Source: Pollenia angustigena
Lineage: Eukaryota; Arthropoda; Insecta; Diptera; Polleniidae
Length of the DNA stretch: 64,000 nucleotides
Assembly (NCBI GenBank): GCA_930367215.1
Contig: OV884059.1
Location: 148,488,511 to 148,552,510 of the forward strand
Reading direction: 5' to 3'
The position numbers and the translations under genes were made by a program. The notes beneath the pieces are model-generated. The model saw only the letters and a program-made list of their open reading frames with translations. It was not told the origin of the DNA and searched no databases. Shown here one piece after another: positions 11,199 through 20,878 of the stretch; position 1 is the first letter of the stretch, and every line of letters begins with the position of its first letter.

Positions 11199-11747
11199 CA
11201 GTACACGCTTGGAAATTCGATCCACTTTGTTTAAAGGGCGATTCGAATTTCCGAATTGTTCGAATTTCTGGGCGGGTTTTTTATATAAAAATTTAGGTAA
11301 ATTTGACCATAAAGATATAAATAACTATGCTTTTTTTTAATTTTAGTTAATTTAACGCAAAAACTATAAAAAAACTTAACGAAATATAACAATTCAGTGC
11401 ATTTGTCTTTATTTAGTACAGTACACGCTTGGAAATTCGATCCACTTTGTTTTTAGGGTGATTCGAATTTCCGAATTATTCGAATTTCTGGACGGTTTTT
11501 TATACAAAACTTTTGGTAAATTTTACCATAAAGATACTAAATACTATGCTTGTTTTAATTTTAGTTTATTTATAAAAAACTTAACGAAATATAACAAAAA
11601 ATAACAATTCACTTCAATTCACATACACCAAAAACTGACTTTTAAACTCTAACAACAAAGACAAGATCTGTAAATCATCTATTAAAATGGGATTCCCCTT
11701 TCTGGAAATTCGAATTTCTGAAAGTTCGAATTTCTGAGCGTCTACTG
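11199..11747 (+). mobile_element. pogo-like non-autonomous element P2 with duplicated left end
   Basis: The left end CAGTACACGCTTGGAAATTC occurs twice (11199 and 11419) in a ~220-bp direct duplication. The right end, inverted, reads CAGTAGACGCTCAGAAATTC and ends at 11747. TA flanks all three ends (11197-11198, 11417-11418, 11748-11749). The motif TTCGAATTTCTG is iterated inside both ends. No transposase is seen. Either one element duplicated its left half, or an element inserted beside an older fragment; TA before both left ends favours the second. Confidence 0.8.
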
Positions 11748-11769
11748 TAATATAAAAAACTTAATAACT

Positions 11770-11965
11770 GGCCTGGAGCTCACCAGAATTGTTTTAATTA
11801 TTTTCAATTTTATTTTTTTCTTAAAAAAACTTTTTTTATTTTTTATTTTTTGCAATAATAGATCTTCAAACTAATTTTTGTGACTCGTTATTCCTGAAGA
11901 TGACATCCAAAGGATGTCGAAATATTAAAAAATAAAGAATTTAAAGATTAAAAAGGGACCTCGAG
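11770..11965 (+). mobile_element. Penelope-like(?) 3' region with hammerhead-like motif, copy 1
   Basis: This ~200-bp tract ends in GGGACCTCGAG and carries the hammerhead-like hairpin at 11894-11922. A minus-strand relative at 25200-25303 has the same hairpin layout and the similar end AGGACCTCGAG. Penelope-like retroelements are known to carry hammerhead motifs in their non-coding regions. No coding part is present here, so the family assignment is inference. Confidence 0.45.
11894..11922 (+). ncRNA. Hammerhead-ribozyme-like core hairpin, copy 1
   Basis: The order is CTGAAGA, one T, stem GACATCC, loop AAA, stem GGATGTC, then GAAA. This matches the conserved hammerhead core CUGANGA - stem II - GAAA. 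Stem II is 7 perfect pairs. I could not fold a convincing stem I or a canonical UH cleavage step, so catalysis is doubtful for this copy. Confidence 0.5.
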
Positions 11966-12153
11966 TTTAAACAAATATTTGTTTTATAAATTATAACACA
12001 AAAGATCGAATCAAATTTATTCGATTAAAAAAATAATCGGTTACTCGAACAAAAACTATTCGGTTTTTTTTTTGAAATAACAGTTATATTTTTGGGCTTT
12101 ATTGCAAATTCCATGTATACCTTAAAGAAAAAAAAATTTTGAATAAATTTCTA

Positions 12154-12777
12154 TAATTGAAGTACAGCCGCGAATAACGTTTTAAGTTACAAAATAATAA
12201 TTTTTCAGGAGAGCATAAAAAAAACGTTTTTTGACAGGCAGCATTATTTGTTTTAAACATTTTTTATTTCTGTTAATAAAAATAATGGCAGTGTAAGACG
12301 GCAAATCCATCTGAGGAGATCGAGTGGTTGGGATCCAAACATGTCATGGTAACCTGCCGGCCGGGGTTCGAGCCCCAACCACGTCAAGAATGAAGGATTA
12401 TCAATAACAATTTTAATTAATTTTCATGTTGTAAAATTCCTTTCTTCATAAAAATAATTTAATGAAAATGTAAATTTCATGAACTTAAGCCTAATTAAAA
12501 ATATTAAAAATTTGGATTAAAAAGCAATAAAAAATTTTATGCAAACCATTATTAAACCATTATTCCGCACTGCAAAACCATTTCGGTTTCATTATTTTGT
12601 TAGTAACTTGCAATGTTCTTCCACTGGCTGACACTTTGTATGCCATTTTGAAGGCGTTAAGGTGCATAGTTTTGATGTTTAAACTGTGTAAGAAAGTAAG
12701 GTTAACGGTTATCTGCTAAATACCAGTTTTTGCAAAATGTGGCGTTAACAACGTTATTCGCGGCTGGGCTTCAATTA
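12154..12777. mobile_element. TIR element with AATTGAAG...CAGCCGCGAATAACGTT ends
   Basis: The ends 12154-12181 and 12750-12777 are inverted repeats with two mismatches at the centre of the TIR. The target duplication is unclear. It carries TTTTTCAGGAGAGC just inside the left TIR, the same 14-mer found inside the left TIR of the element at 61143-61404, so the two may be sister families. A tRNA-SINE is inserted at about 12285-12525. Confidence 0.75.
12285..12525 (+). mobile_element. tRNA-derived SINE, copy 1
   Basis: A pol III B box GGTTCGAGCCC is at 12365-12375, and an A-box-like stretch lies in GAGGAGATCGAGTGGTTGG at about 12313. After the tRNA-like head comes an AT-rich body with CATGTTGTAAAATTCC and a tail CTTAAGCCTAATTAAA, ending near GGATTAAAA. 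Head, body and tail are shared with copies at about 33720-34090 and 39950-40375. Boundaries are approximate. Confidence 0.8.
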
Positions 12778-13551
12778 TTAACATTTTTTCTTCATTTTAT
12801 TGTTCTAATTTCTTTTAATCTGTTCTGTATTTTTCCCTCTTTAAAACTCGATTACTGTTTTTATAATTTTTATTTAGTTTATTTCAAATTGTACTTTACT
12901 TTCATTCTAATTTATAAGAAAAAAACAAATACATACACTTTAAGTTGCGATTAAGTTGTTTTGTTCTTATAATTAAATAGAATAATTATATATTTTAATG
13001 TGCCTTATTACACATTCTACAGCTCTTATTGAACATTATTATAGAGTTATTAAAAAATGCATTTGTTGTTATTATTTTTATTAAGTTGTTTAGTTGGAAT
13101 TTATTAAAATATTTCTGATTTTAAAATTAAAATTTTTTTTTTCAATTCAATTAAATTAGTACGTCTGTTAAATAAATTCTTTAATGACAGCAGTAAATTT
13201 CTAAGACTAAATTTTTATTATGCCTTTTTTGTTTGGGTGAACAGGCATGACTTTAAATTTTGTAGGGGACGGTATATACAGAAGTGTATGTTTGCATGCT
13301 TTCAAACACCATTCACCAAAAAATTTAACCCTCTAATGCCAAGTTTCAAAATAAATGGGAATATATTATGAAAATAATTTTTAAGGGTATTTTTTTGAAA
13401 AAAAAAAAAAATATTTTTAAGTCCGTACGTTCCAGATGAGAAAACATCATCAAGGAGGTCCTTGAGTCACCCTTGGGAATCTAGGAATAAAAACACATTT
13501 AATTTTTCAGAATTCTATTTGTTAGTTTGTATTGAAAATTAAATATATTTA

Positions 13552-14114
13552 GGCCCGTTTTCACGACTTAACGATAGCTAAATGTAGGAATTTATCGAAC
13601 GGATAATGAGTTTTTAATTATCACAAGTTCCCTTTAATCTAAAAGTGAAGGATAAGGTAAAGAGAGGAACGTTCTACCTTTAACTTTTGTCGTAAGGTTT
13701 AGATTTGAGATTGCCATATTATATTCACATATTTTTTATATATGGCAACTCCAAGTATACGTATATTTTGTAAATTAATAACAAACTCGTATTTTGACAA
13801 ATAAAATTTACAAAATGTTAAATTCACGTGTACGCGGTATTTTATTAATATTTGCCATTATTAAAAAATATTTGTGCACCCAAAAATATAAAATGAGAAA
13901 AGTAAAAGAAAGTACGTAGTTGCCAGTTCGTATTTTTATTTTGGCAAAAATAATCGGTATTTACTTTAGTGTTGCCACATTTTTAAAAATGTAAAGTTTA
14001 TTTTATACAGAAGTTGTGAAAACGAAAAATAGTTGAAGGTAACTTTATTCCTCACTTGTGCTAAAGGTACCATTAACTATTTCGATCTTTAAAGGTCAGT
14101 CGTGAAAACGGGCC
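13552..14114. mobile_element. Harbinger-like MITE, GGCCCGTTTTCAC family, copy 1
   Basis: The inverted ends GGCCCGTTTTCACGACTTAA and GGCCCGTTTTCACGACTGAC are flanked by the 3-bp duplication TTA (13549-13551, 14115-14117). A TWA duplication is the PIF/Harbinger signature. No ORF. A 219-bp member is at 24928-25146. Confidence 0.8.
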
Positions 14115-14214
14115 TTAGTTTTTTTTGTTTATGATAGTTAAAAAAAAAAAAAAAAACAATTTTATTATTTGATAATTTGAATGAAGTTTGCGTTTTGCGT
14201 TTTGATTTTTGATA

Positions 14215-14470
14215 TTCTTTTAATTAGGCTTGAGTTCATCAAATTTAATTTTCATTAAATTATTTTCACTGAGGGAAGGAATTTTTACAACTTGTAATTT
14301 TTATTAAAATTTTTTGATAATTTTTCTTGGCTGAGCTGGGATTCGAACCGGGTTGATCTTAACATGTTTCAAGAATCACCACTTTCTATCGTCGGAAGAT
14401 CTTTGAGTTCTACCCACTGCACCACTGCGGTGCCCGTTAAGCCAACAGTCAAACATCAATCTTTAACCAG
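14215..14470 (-). mobile_element. tRNA-derived SINE, copy 4, with a different head
   Basis: On the minus strand a head GGCACCGCAGTGGTGCAGTG contains the A-box-like TGGTGCAGTGG, and GGTTCGAATCC (plus 14339-14349) is a near-perfect B box. The body and tail downstream (CTTGTAAAAATTCC, then AGCCTAATTAAA) match the other SINE copies, while the head differs clearly. This suggests a tail shared between SINE families, or head replacement. It lies inside the piggyBac-like element. Confidence 0.75.
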
Positions 14471-14739
14471 TAGTACTGGTGGTTCGAAATTTGCTGTAAT
14501 TAACACTTTAATTTCAAATTAAATGTTACCTCCTTTTGAACAAAAGCATTGTGTTCGAGATTGTTTAGAATGTTTTTAGATCTTTTAATAGCTTTCGAAG
14601 CTTCTACAAATATTTTTCTAGATCTTTAAGCAATTGTAAAAAAATGGAATTTAATATAAATTGATTATGTATTGGACGTCAGTAGAATGTTTGTGAAGTA
14701 TGCCTTGAGGCACCTCTTAGGCATTAGAGGGTTAAAGTC

Positions 14740-16570
14740 ATGATCTAAACAAATCATAAAAAGTTTTTAAGGGGGAAATTAAATAATATTAGGTCGAACT
14801 TTGCAAGCCGATTATTGGTCATGAAATTAAATAAAAATAAATAAAAAGAAAATTAAGCCTTTTTTAAAACTTTAGTAAATAAAATCAACTATTTGTTCCT
14901 TAATAGCTGACTATTTTTAGTATGTGAGCCCTTTCTACTATAACGTTAAGATTTTAACTCGAATCGCAGCTGCACAGCATTTTAAAATATTCCAGTTTCA
15001 ATTACATCCGATATTCGTTTAAAACTGAACTGTTTTAGAAATCATAATGAGATAAGAATTTTGCAAAAATTAGTATTTAAGATATTTAACTGTTAATTTT
15101 TTCACATTTATTTATGAATCAACTAAAAATATAGAAAAAAACATAAAACGATTTCCAGAAACAATTTGAAACAATTAAAACTTAATTCTTTAATAAATAG
15201 CAAAGATTTGAACATAAATCAACATTTTAACATAAAAAAAAAACAATAAAATAAATGAAAAGCACATTCGCAAATTTACAAAAACATTTCGGGAACCAAT
15301 TTCAAGCTTCCGAGAATAAATGTAAATTTTTTTTTCAGAACTGAACTATTGTAGAATAAATACATACATATTTTAGCAGAAATCGTCAAAAGTGAACGAC
15401 ATAAGCTTTACTCGTTCAGTTGGAAAACGTATTCGCGAATTAACATAAGCAATGTTCGCGAAACATTAAACAAATTTCAAAACCTTGAAAAATGATTTGA
15501 TATTATTTTGTTGATTAACTGAAAAAGAAAACCACGAAAAATGATTTTTGCAAATAATTTCGATCGAAATTGATATCATTTAAAACGATAATCTTTAAGA
15601 AAATAATGCGTCATAAATTATTAAAAAAGAAACTATTAACATTTTAAGGTGAATCAATATTCAAAACATTAAAACAGAACGCTACGAACTTCGTTTATTA
15701 AAAAAAAACACACCCACACGTTTGCGAATTTGCTTAACAATTTTCGCGAGGCAATTTAAATGCATAAAAATTCTTCTCGATATTTTTGTTAACCTAAATT
15801 GTTTAATCACAAATAAAGATTTTATTCAGTATGACAATTTAAAATATAACAAAAAAGTGTAATATTTAATTAATTTGAATAAAAGAGTTAGTGAATTTAT
15901 GTATATGAACTATTCGCGAGAACGAATTTGTTCAAAATTGTTATTAATTAAAGTGATATTCTTTAGTTTTAAAAAATTTAAATTTTCAATTTTTTTTTTA
16001 GTTCAAAATATTAATTTTTAATTTAAAAAAATAAAATCGATATTGAAATTCAAAATTAAGTTTTTTTATATTTTTATGTCTTTTTTTTCTTTGTTTCACT
16101 CGTTAAACAAGTTCGAAGTTTTCCCAGAGGAAAACATCTGAATCAACATTTGTGTGTGGGTAAAAAGCTCTTAAAATTTCGGAAACAGTTGAAATTAAGT
16201 TTATACTGTTTAATAAGCTGTGTTTAACCTTTTTTTTTTTTTTTTAAATAAACAAAAAAATTTATTTTTATTACAACCAAATTTTGTTTATTAAAAATTT
16301 CAATAACCTGAAGTTAAAAATTGTTGAAAAAAAAAAACACCCATAGACAATAAACAATTCGACATTTTCAAAATCAACTGAAGATCAGCGAGATTGTATT
16401 AAAAAAGTAAAAGTTTAGATTTTAAAACAGAAGAGTTCCTTCCCATCGATATCGAACGAAAATTGTGTTTTTTAATATTCTTCTCTAAATTATAAAAAAA
16501 AAACTTTAATTTGTCAACAGTTCAAAACCTCTCCAATACCTTCCACCAATAGTAGTAAATAAGGCTATAC
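14740..16570. other. AT-rich interval without recognised genes
   Basis: TTCGCGAA/ATTCGCGAAT-type words recur at about 15268, 15432, 15475, 15722, 15745 and 15912, together with AACAATTT/CCAATTTCAA words, hinting at a decayed tandem array. Nothing else recognised. Confidence 0.45.
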
Positions 16571-16574
16571 TAAG

Positions 16575-16800
16575 ATTGTCATTTCGTGTGAAACTTGTTT
16601 AATATTCATCTAAGACCCCATCAAGAATAAACACACAATCTTCTTCGGTACTATTTTGCACTCTAATGCATTCCATGTCGCGTCATAATTAAAGGCTCTC
16701 TCAAAATCAATCAATACACGAGTTATGCGCCCGAAACCCGACCTGTTCTCTCCTAAGAGTTGGTGTCAATGCATCGGAGAGTCGTTTCTTAGAAGTTGCC
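16575..16800 (-). pseudogene. Non-LTR reverse transcriptase relic
   Basis: The minus strand encodes RLSDALTPTLRREQVGFRA, followed by a stop-broken stretch in which IDFERAFN and WNALE..-KIVPKKIV can be read. LRREQ(A/V)GFR and the (I/L)DFE(K/R)AF block are reverse transcriptase motifs of non-LTR retrotransposons. The segment between them is shortened and at least two frames are needed, so it is a dead fragment of about 75 codons. The clade cannot be assigned. Confidence 0.6.
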
Positions 16801-17314
16801 TTTTTTTAGGAAGTGAGGTGATCGTTCCCTATTTTACTTCTGCTGAGAGTTTCTCGCTAGTTCAATAGTCGGCTATTAATGGAAATACAGTTTTAGCACC
16901 CTTGATTATATTGCCTTTCAATAGTTCGGAACCTGAGGATTTGTTAGATCTCAAAACTGAAGTTGCAAGTGATATTCTCAAGAGATTTTAAATCACTCTG
17001 CTAAATTTCGTGAATATCAGTCCATAACTCAACATTGGCCCATGCCAGACCCGCTCACAAAAAAAAGATTATTACGCCTAAGACCGCAACGAATTACGCT
17101 TTTGTAGAGAAATTTAGTTTAGTTTAGTTTAATAAGACTAGAAATTACAATGCAAATTTTGTGAAGATGGTTCCACAATTAACCACAAGACCCATATAAA
17201 TCGTATTTTTAGGAAAAGTCTTTTTTACGACTAAATTTACGACTCGAAATTTTTATATTTGTAAAAAAATTGGCCTAAATAAAAAAGCCAAAATGGGTTT
17301 TTATTAGCGTTTAA
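16801..17314. other. Unassigned interval next to the RT relic
   Basis: Slightly less AT-rich to about 17060 and possibly the rest of the retroelement, but no motif could be read. A TTTAG/TTTAGTTTAG run is at 17117-17135. Confidence 0.35.
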
Positions 17315-17512
17315 AAAACTACAGTCAAAGTAGAAAAACTGCCATTTCTTTCACTTCTTCATTTGTCATTGGCAAAAAAAACTCTGTTGCTTTTAGTTCG
17401 GATTCATTAATTTTAAACATACGCTGTCAAACCAACTTTAAAAGCAAAAAGTTGTGCACAAATTTTCGTTTTTTGTTCGACAGTTTTTGGTTTCGATTCC
17501 AGTTTTTTAGAC
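17315..17512 (+). repeat. ~195-bp interspersed repeat, copy 1
   Basis: From AAACTACAGTCAAAGTAGAA to CCAGTTTTTTAGACCC this aligns base by base with 33173-33370 (about 80% by eye), including CACTTCTTCATTTGTCATTG and GCAAAAAGTTGT. At 33 kb it interrupts a mini-me-like repeat, so it is a separate mobile unit. No terminal repeats found. Confidence 0.65.
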
Positions 17513-18224
17513 CCTGTGCCCATGTTCTGTAACTCTTGCGTCGAGAAAGTGAAACAAAAATGACATAAATTGAAACAATCAGCTGTTTTTCTCGCTTAAC
17601 TGTGTCTGTAACTTTTTTTGGCGAGTACAAGCTGTCACGTAAGGAAATTACTCTCCAATTTACAGAAAAGTGTGTCTGTAACATTTTGGTGAGAAAAGTT
17701 CCCGCTTTGAACTGTCAAATAAAGTCACGAATAAAAATGGGGCGGGAAAAATTTTAACACTAAAAAACAATTCAAAATGCAAAATGCGAAAAATAATAAT
17801 AACAATATTTTGTTCCTGGCACATTTTTCATTGTTTTATTATTTTGCTTTTAACGTTTTTATAAAATATACGAATGTCTTCAAGGCTCGTTTGCAAAAAA
17901 CAAACATTAAAGTTGCTATTTACACAATTTGGTTTAGCCGACGGTTGTATTTTCGCCGCCGTCGTTGAAAAATGTTCAATTATAGTAAATTTTGGTCGCC
18001 GTCAACGATATGTGTTACTGGCGCTCTGAACGTCTGCAATGTCACATCGACTTCGAGTGCAATATTATGACATTTATAACGTAACGACGGAATCTTTTTT
18101 GATAGTTTTCGACATGAGTTACAAACACACTTTTTTCTCACTTTTCGAGAAACGATGGAATATTTTGTTTCACATCTTTTCGATGCAAGAAGTTCACACT
18201 AAAGTTACAGAACATGGGTACTGG
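17513..18224. mobile_element. TIR element with long imperfect inverted ends
   Basis: The left end CCTGTGCCCATGTTCTGTAA and the right end, inverted, CCAGTACCCATGTTCTGTAA continue in pairing for about 80 bp (CTTGCGTCGA against CTTGCATCGA; GTGAAACAAAA shared; TCTGTAAC/TTTGTAAC repeated further in). No TSD could be fixed and no transposase seen. It abuts the 195-bp repeat on its left. Confidence 0.7.
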
Positions 18225-18913
18225 TTTTCATAATAGACTGACTTTCCATCTCTTTTGTAATGTAAGAATTTTTTAATAGCAACACACAAACTATCGAAAG
18301 CGAAACTCCTCTAAAAGAAACACTTGCTAATGTTAAGCGAAAAAAAAAATATGTTATAATAAAATCGAACACCAAACAAACGATTTAAAAGATTATTTTT
18401 CAAAAAAAAAAAAAAAAAAAAACTTCCAGAGGTTGCAATCTAATCGAACAAACAACAAAAATTTAGTCGAACTAGACACAACAAAAATGTTACAAAAGAA
18501 CGCCTTCACACATTCTGTTAAAAGTCGTCGGTGTGTAAAACCATCATCAAAAAGCCGACAAGACAGAAAAAAATAATATTAAATAAAAAGAAGAAAAAAA
18601 TTATATAATAATAACTAGTTGCTAATATGTATAATCGAAATCGAATAAAAGCATGCTTTTTAAAACAAGTATCTACAAGATACACAGTCTTTAGTTAGGC
18701 AAAAAACACCAAGTCGGTAGGTCGTTTAAGATTGAGTACAAAAATGTTGGCAAAACACATACACTCACTTATCAGTGTTGCCAGTCCATGTATAATTAAA
18801 AATATAGTGTGTAATATTTGCTTTCATGTGTAGCCCATGTGTAATCTGTGTGTAATTTTCTGTATTCTGTATTTTCATTAATTTTTGACAGTCGAGATTT
18901 GCTTTTCAAACAT
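18225..18913. other. Unassigned interval
   Basis: No coding relic or complete element. At 18780-18870 short words with TGTGTAAT are repeated (AGTGTGTAATATT, GTGTAATCTGTGTGTAATTT) and recur at 21630-21660. Confidence 0.4.
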
Positions 18914-18916
18914 TAA

Positions 18917-19051
18917 CAGCCTGTTTAACGATCTCGAACGTCAACGTTCACATATAGAAATTTATATTTAAAACAAAATTCTAAAATTTGTTTTTGTTTT
19001 AAATGTTATTTTATATGAGAACGTTAACGTTCGAAATCGATGAACAGGCTG
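18917..19051. mobile_element. Harbinger-like foldback MITE, 135 bp
   Basis: The ends CAGCCTGTTTAACGATCTCG and the inverse CAGCCTGTTCATCGATTTCG pair over about 40 bp, with AACGTCAACGTTC facing GAACGTTAACGTTC. Flanks are TAA on both sides (18914-18916, 19052-19054), fitting the TWA duplication of PIF/Harbinger. Confidence 0.8.
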
Positions 19052-19079
19052 TAAGTTTTTGCCACTTTTTCAGTTTTCA

Positions 19080-19192
19080 TCACAGTCAAACATGCTTTCT
19101 AAGCCCTGGCATTTCTTCACTTTCCATATCTTGTTCTCTTCCCCTCTCAACAATAAACTAAAACTTTTTGCAAGTAATTTTTCAAAGTGTTG
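19080..19192 (+). repeat. Diverged relative of the 562-714 foldback
   Basis: TTCTCTTCCCCTCTCAACAATAAACT followed by TTTTTCAAAGTG tracks the right arm of the foldback at 644-700 with scattered differences. Only one arm is clear. Confidence 0.5.
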
Positions 19193-19706
19193 TCACATGT
19201 CCATGTGTAGACCGCAAAATCATACATATGTATATACACGCAGAGAAAAAATATGGTTGGGCATGGTTACGGCAAACAACACTATGTTTAGTGTAACAAT
19301 ATATTGTTGTCGTACACAAATAATTCTTATTTTTATTTAATATCAACAATATTATAGTTACTGTAAACATATCAATGTTTATCGCAATTATGAATTTGAG
19401 TATTGTTGACCGAAAAATAATTATTTTTCTAACAACTTAATTATGATAACTTTCTAAACATATTATATTTCTCACAACCATATCATGATATTTAATAGCC
19501 ATAACATGATAACTTTCTATACATTTATCATATTATGTTAAAGATGCAATCAAACTATTTTTACTCTAATCATATTATGTTAGCGCCATTTGTAAAATAA
19601 ATTTGAAGAAGTTGTGTCGTTTTTTTTATTTGTGAGCGGTTAAACAATTAAAAGATAAAATTCCATAAAAAAATAAGTCTAAAGAAATTAAAAAATTAAA
19701 ATATTA

Positions 19707-19929
19707 GCGGAGTTCATTCAAGTATTAGTGATGTAATAGTGCAAATGCAAAATATCATAGTTGTTTTGTAAAATCCAACAACAAAACACACAGCGATTTT
19801 GTTATATTTTATAAAAGTGTTACGATATTTCATCAACATCTTAAAATCGAAAGAATTGACACACGCGGTTGCCCATGAAAACCACAGATTTTTCATTTGC
19901 TCTTTTGCAAGCCTTATATTGAACTCCGC
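19707..19929. mobile_element. GCGGAGTTCA foldback MITE, copy 2
   Basis: GCGGAGTTCA and TGAACTCCGC ends with TA on both sides (19705-19706, 19930-19931). At about 19840-19895 it contains TCAACATCTTAAAATCGAAA then CGCGGTTGCCCATGAAAACC, which matches the right half of the element at 61143-61404. So part of that family is embedded in this copy. Confidence 0.7.
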
Positions 19930-20029
19930 TATTTGATTAAAAAAAGCCACAAAATAAAAAATCGATGCAAAAATATTTTAATTTATTTTGTATTTTTATG
20001 ACAGCTATGAAAGGTGCTGTATCATAACA

Positions 20030-20195
20030 TGATTGCTTCTAAATTTATTATGATTAACATGGTTATAATATGATTACTTCTTAGCTTATTATGATTAACA
20101 TGACAATAATATGATTAATTTCTTAGCTTATTATGATTAACATGACAATAATTTGATTACTTCTTAACTTAGTATGATTAAGAGAATAATACTAT
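20030..20195. repeat. Tandem array, four ~41-bp units
   Basis: Units of the form GATTACTTCTTAGCTTATTA plus TGATTAACATGACAATAATA start at about 20030, 20072, 20113 and 20156. The middle two are most alike and the outer two decayed. The array lies inside the TA-flanked TIR element. Confidence 0.75.
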
Positions 20196-20352
20196 GATTA
20201 AGGGAAAAATAATATGATGACATATTACAAGAATATTTAGTCATAATATGATTCAATAATAATCTTAATATGGTGACTACAATCATAATTCTTATCATAA
20301 TATGTTGCTCTTAGAATATGTTTACCACAAGCATGTTTTTTCTTTGCGTGTA

Positions 20353-20878
20353 AAAGCAAAACATAAATGAATATGTTTATATAGTAAGCCCTTAAAAAAT
20401 CACTTTAGGAGCGCTTTGTTTGCCTCCTAAAAGAAGCGCTTATTGTCAGAAGAAAATAGTCATCCAAACCGGGAACATCCCATACAAAAATCAGGCATCC
20501 CATCAGCAGGTTTGAAGCGATTTGAGGTATGAATTCATACAAAAAACCTGCTCCTTTTGGAGCACATTTTTTACTGGGTAAATTCTTAGTGTTTTCTTAA
20601 CTAAAATTTGTATTCGAGTGAAGAATTCTTCAATATATTTGTATTGCTTATTAAAAAGTGTGGAGCAAAACGACAATAAAAATAACAATAAAGTACTTAA
20701 TACTATTGTGTAGTAGATGGGTCAATAAGTTTGTTTGCATCAAACAGAACCACTTACAGCGAATTTTACAAATTTATGTTGCTTAGACTTGTACAACAAA
20801 TTTTTGTGCTATTTAACCGCCGACGCTGCCGATATTGTTCGGAAATAAATACGTTGCTTGGATACGTGCCGTTATGAA
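20353..20878. other. Unassigned interval
   Basis: Short self-complementary words are present at 20405-20440 (GGAGCGC/GCGCTT) and 20505-20560 (AGCAGGTTT/AACCTGCT), but no complete element could be delimited. No gene seen. Confidence 0.4.

Larger units (their letters stand above)
13329..14731. mobile_element. piggyBac-like non-autonomous element (TTAA flanks)
   Basis: The terminal repeats CCCTCTAATGCC and GGCATTAGAGGG are exact inverses, flanked on both sides by TTAA (13325-13328, 14732-14735). CCC ends plus TTAA duplication are typical of piggyBac. No transposase is recognised. A Harbinger-like MITE (13552-14114) and a SINE (14215-14470) are nested within it and make up more than half of its 1403 bp. 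Confidence 0.82.
19237..20350. mobile_element. TA-flanked TIR element CACGCAGAGAAAAAA, with internal insertions
   Basis: The left end CACGCAGAGAAAAAATATGG and the inverted right end CACGCAAAGAAAAAACATGC are flanked by TA (19235-19236, 20351-20352). Interior AT-rich DNA is full of ATCATATTATGTTA/ATTATGATTAACATG words in both orientations, including the short tandem array at 20030-20195. It contains the MITE at 19707-19929. No transposase. Confidence 0.72.
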
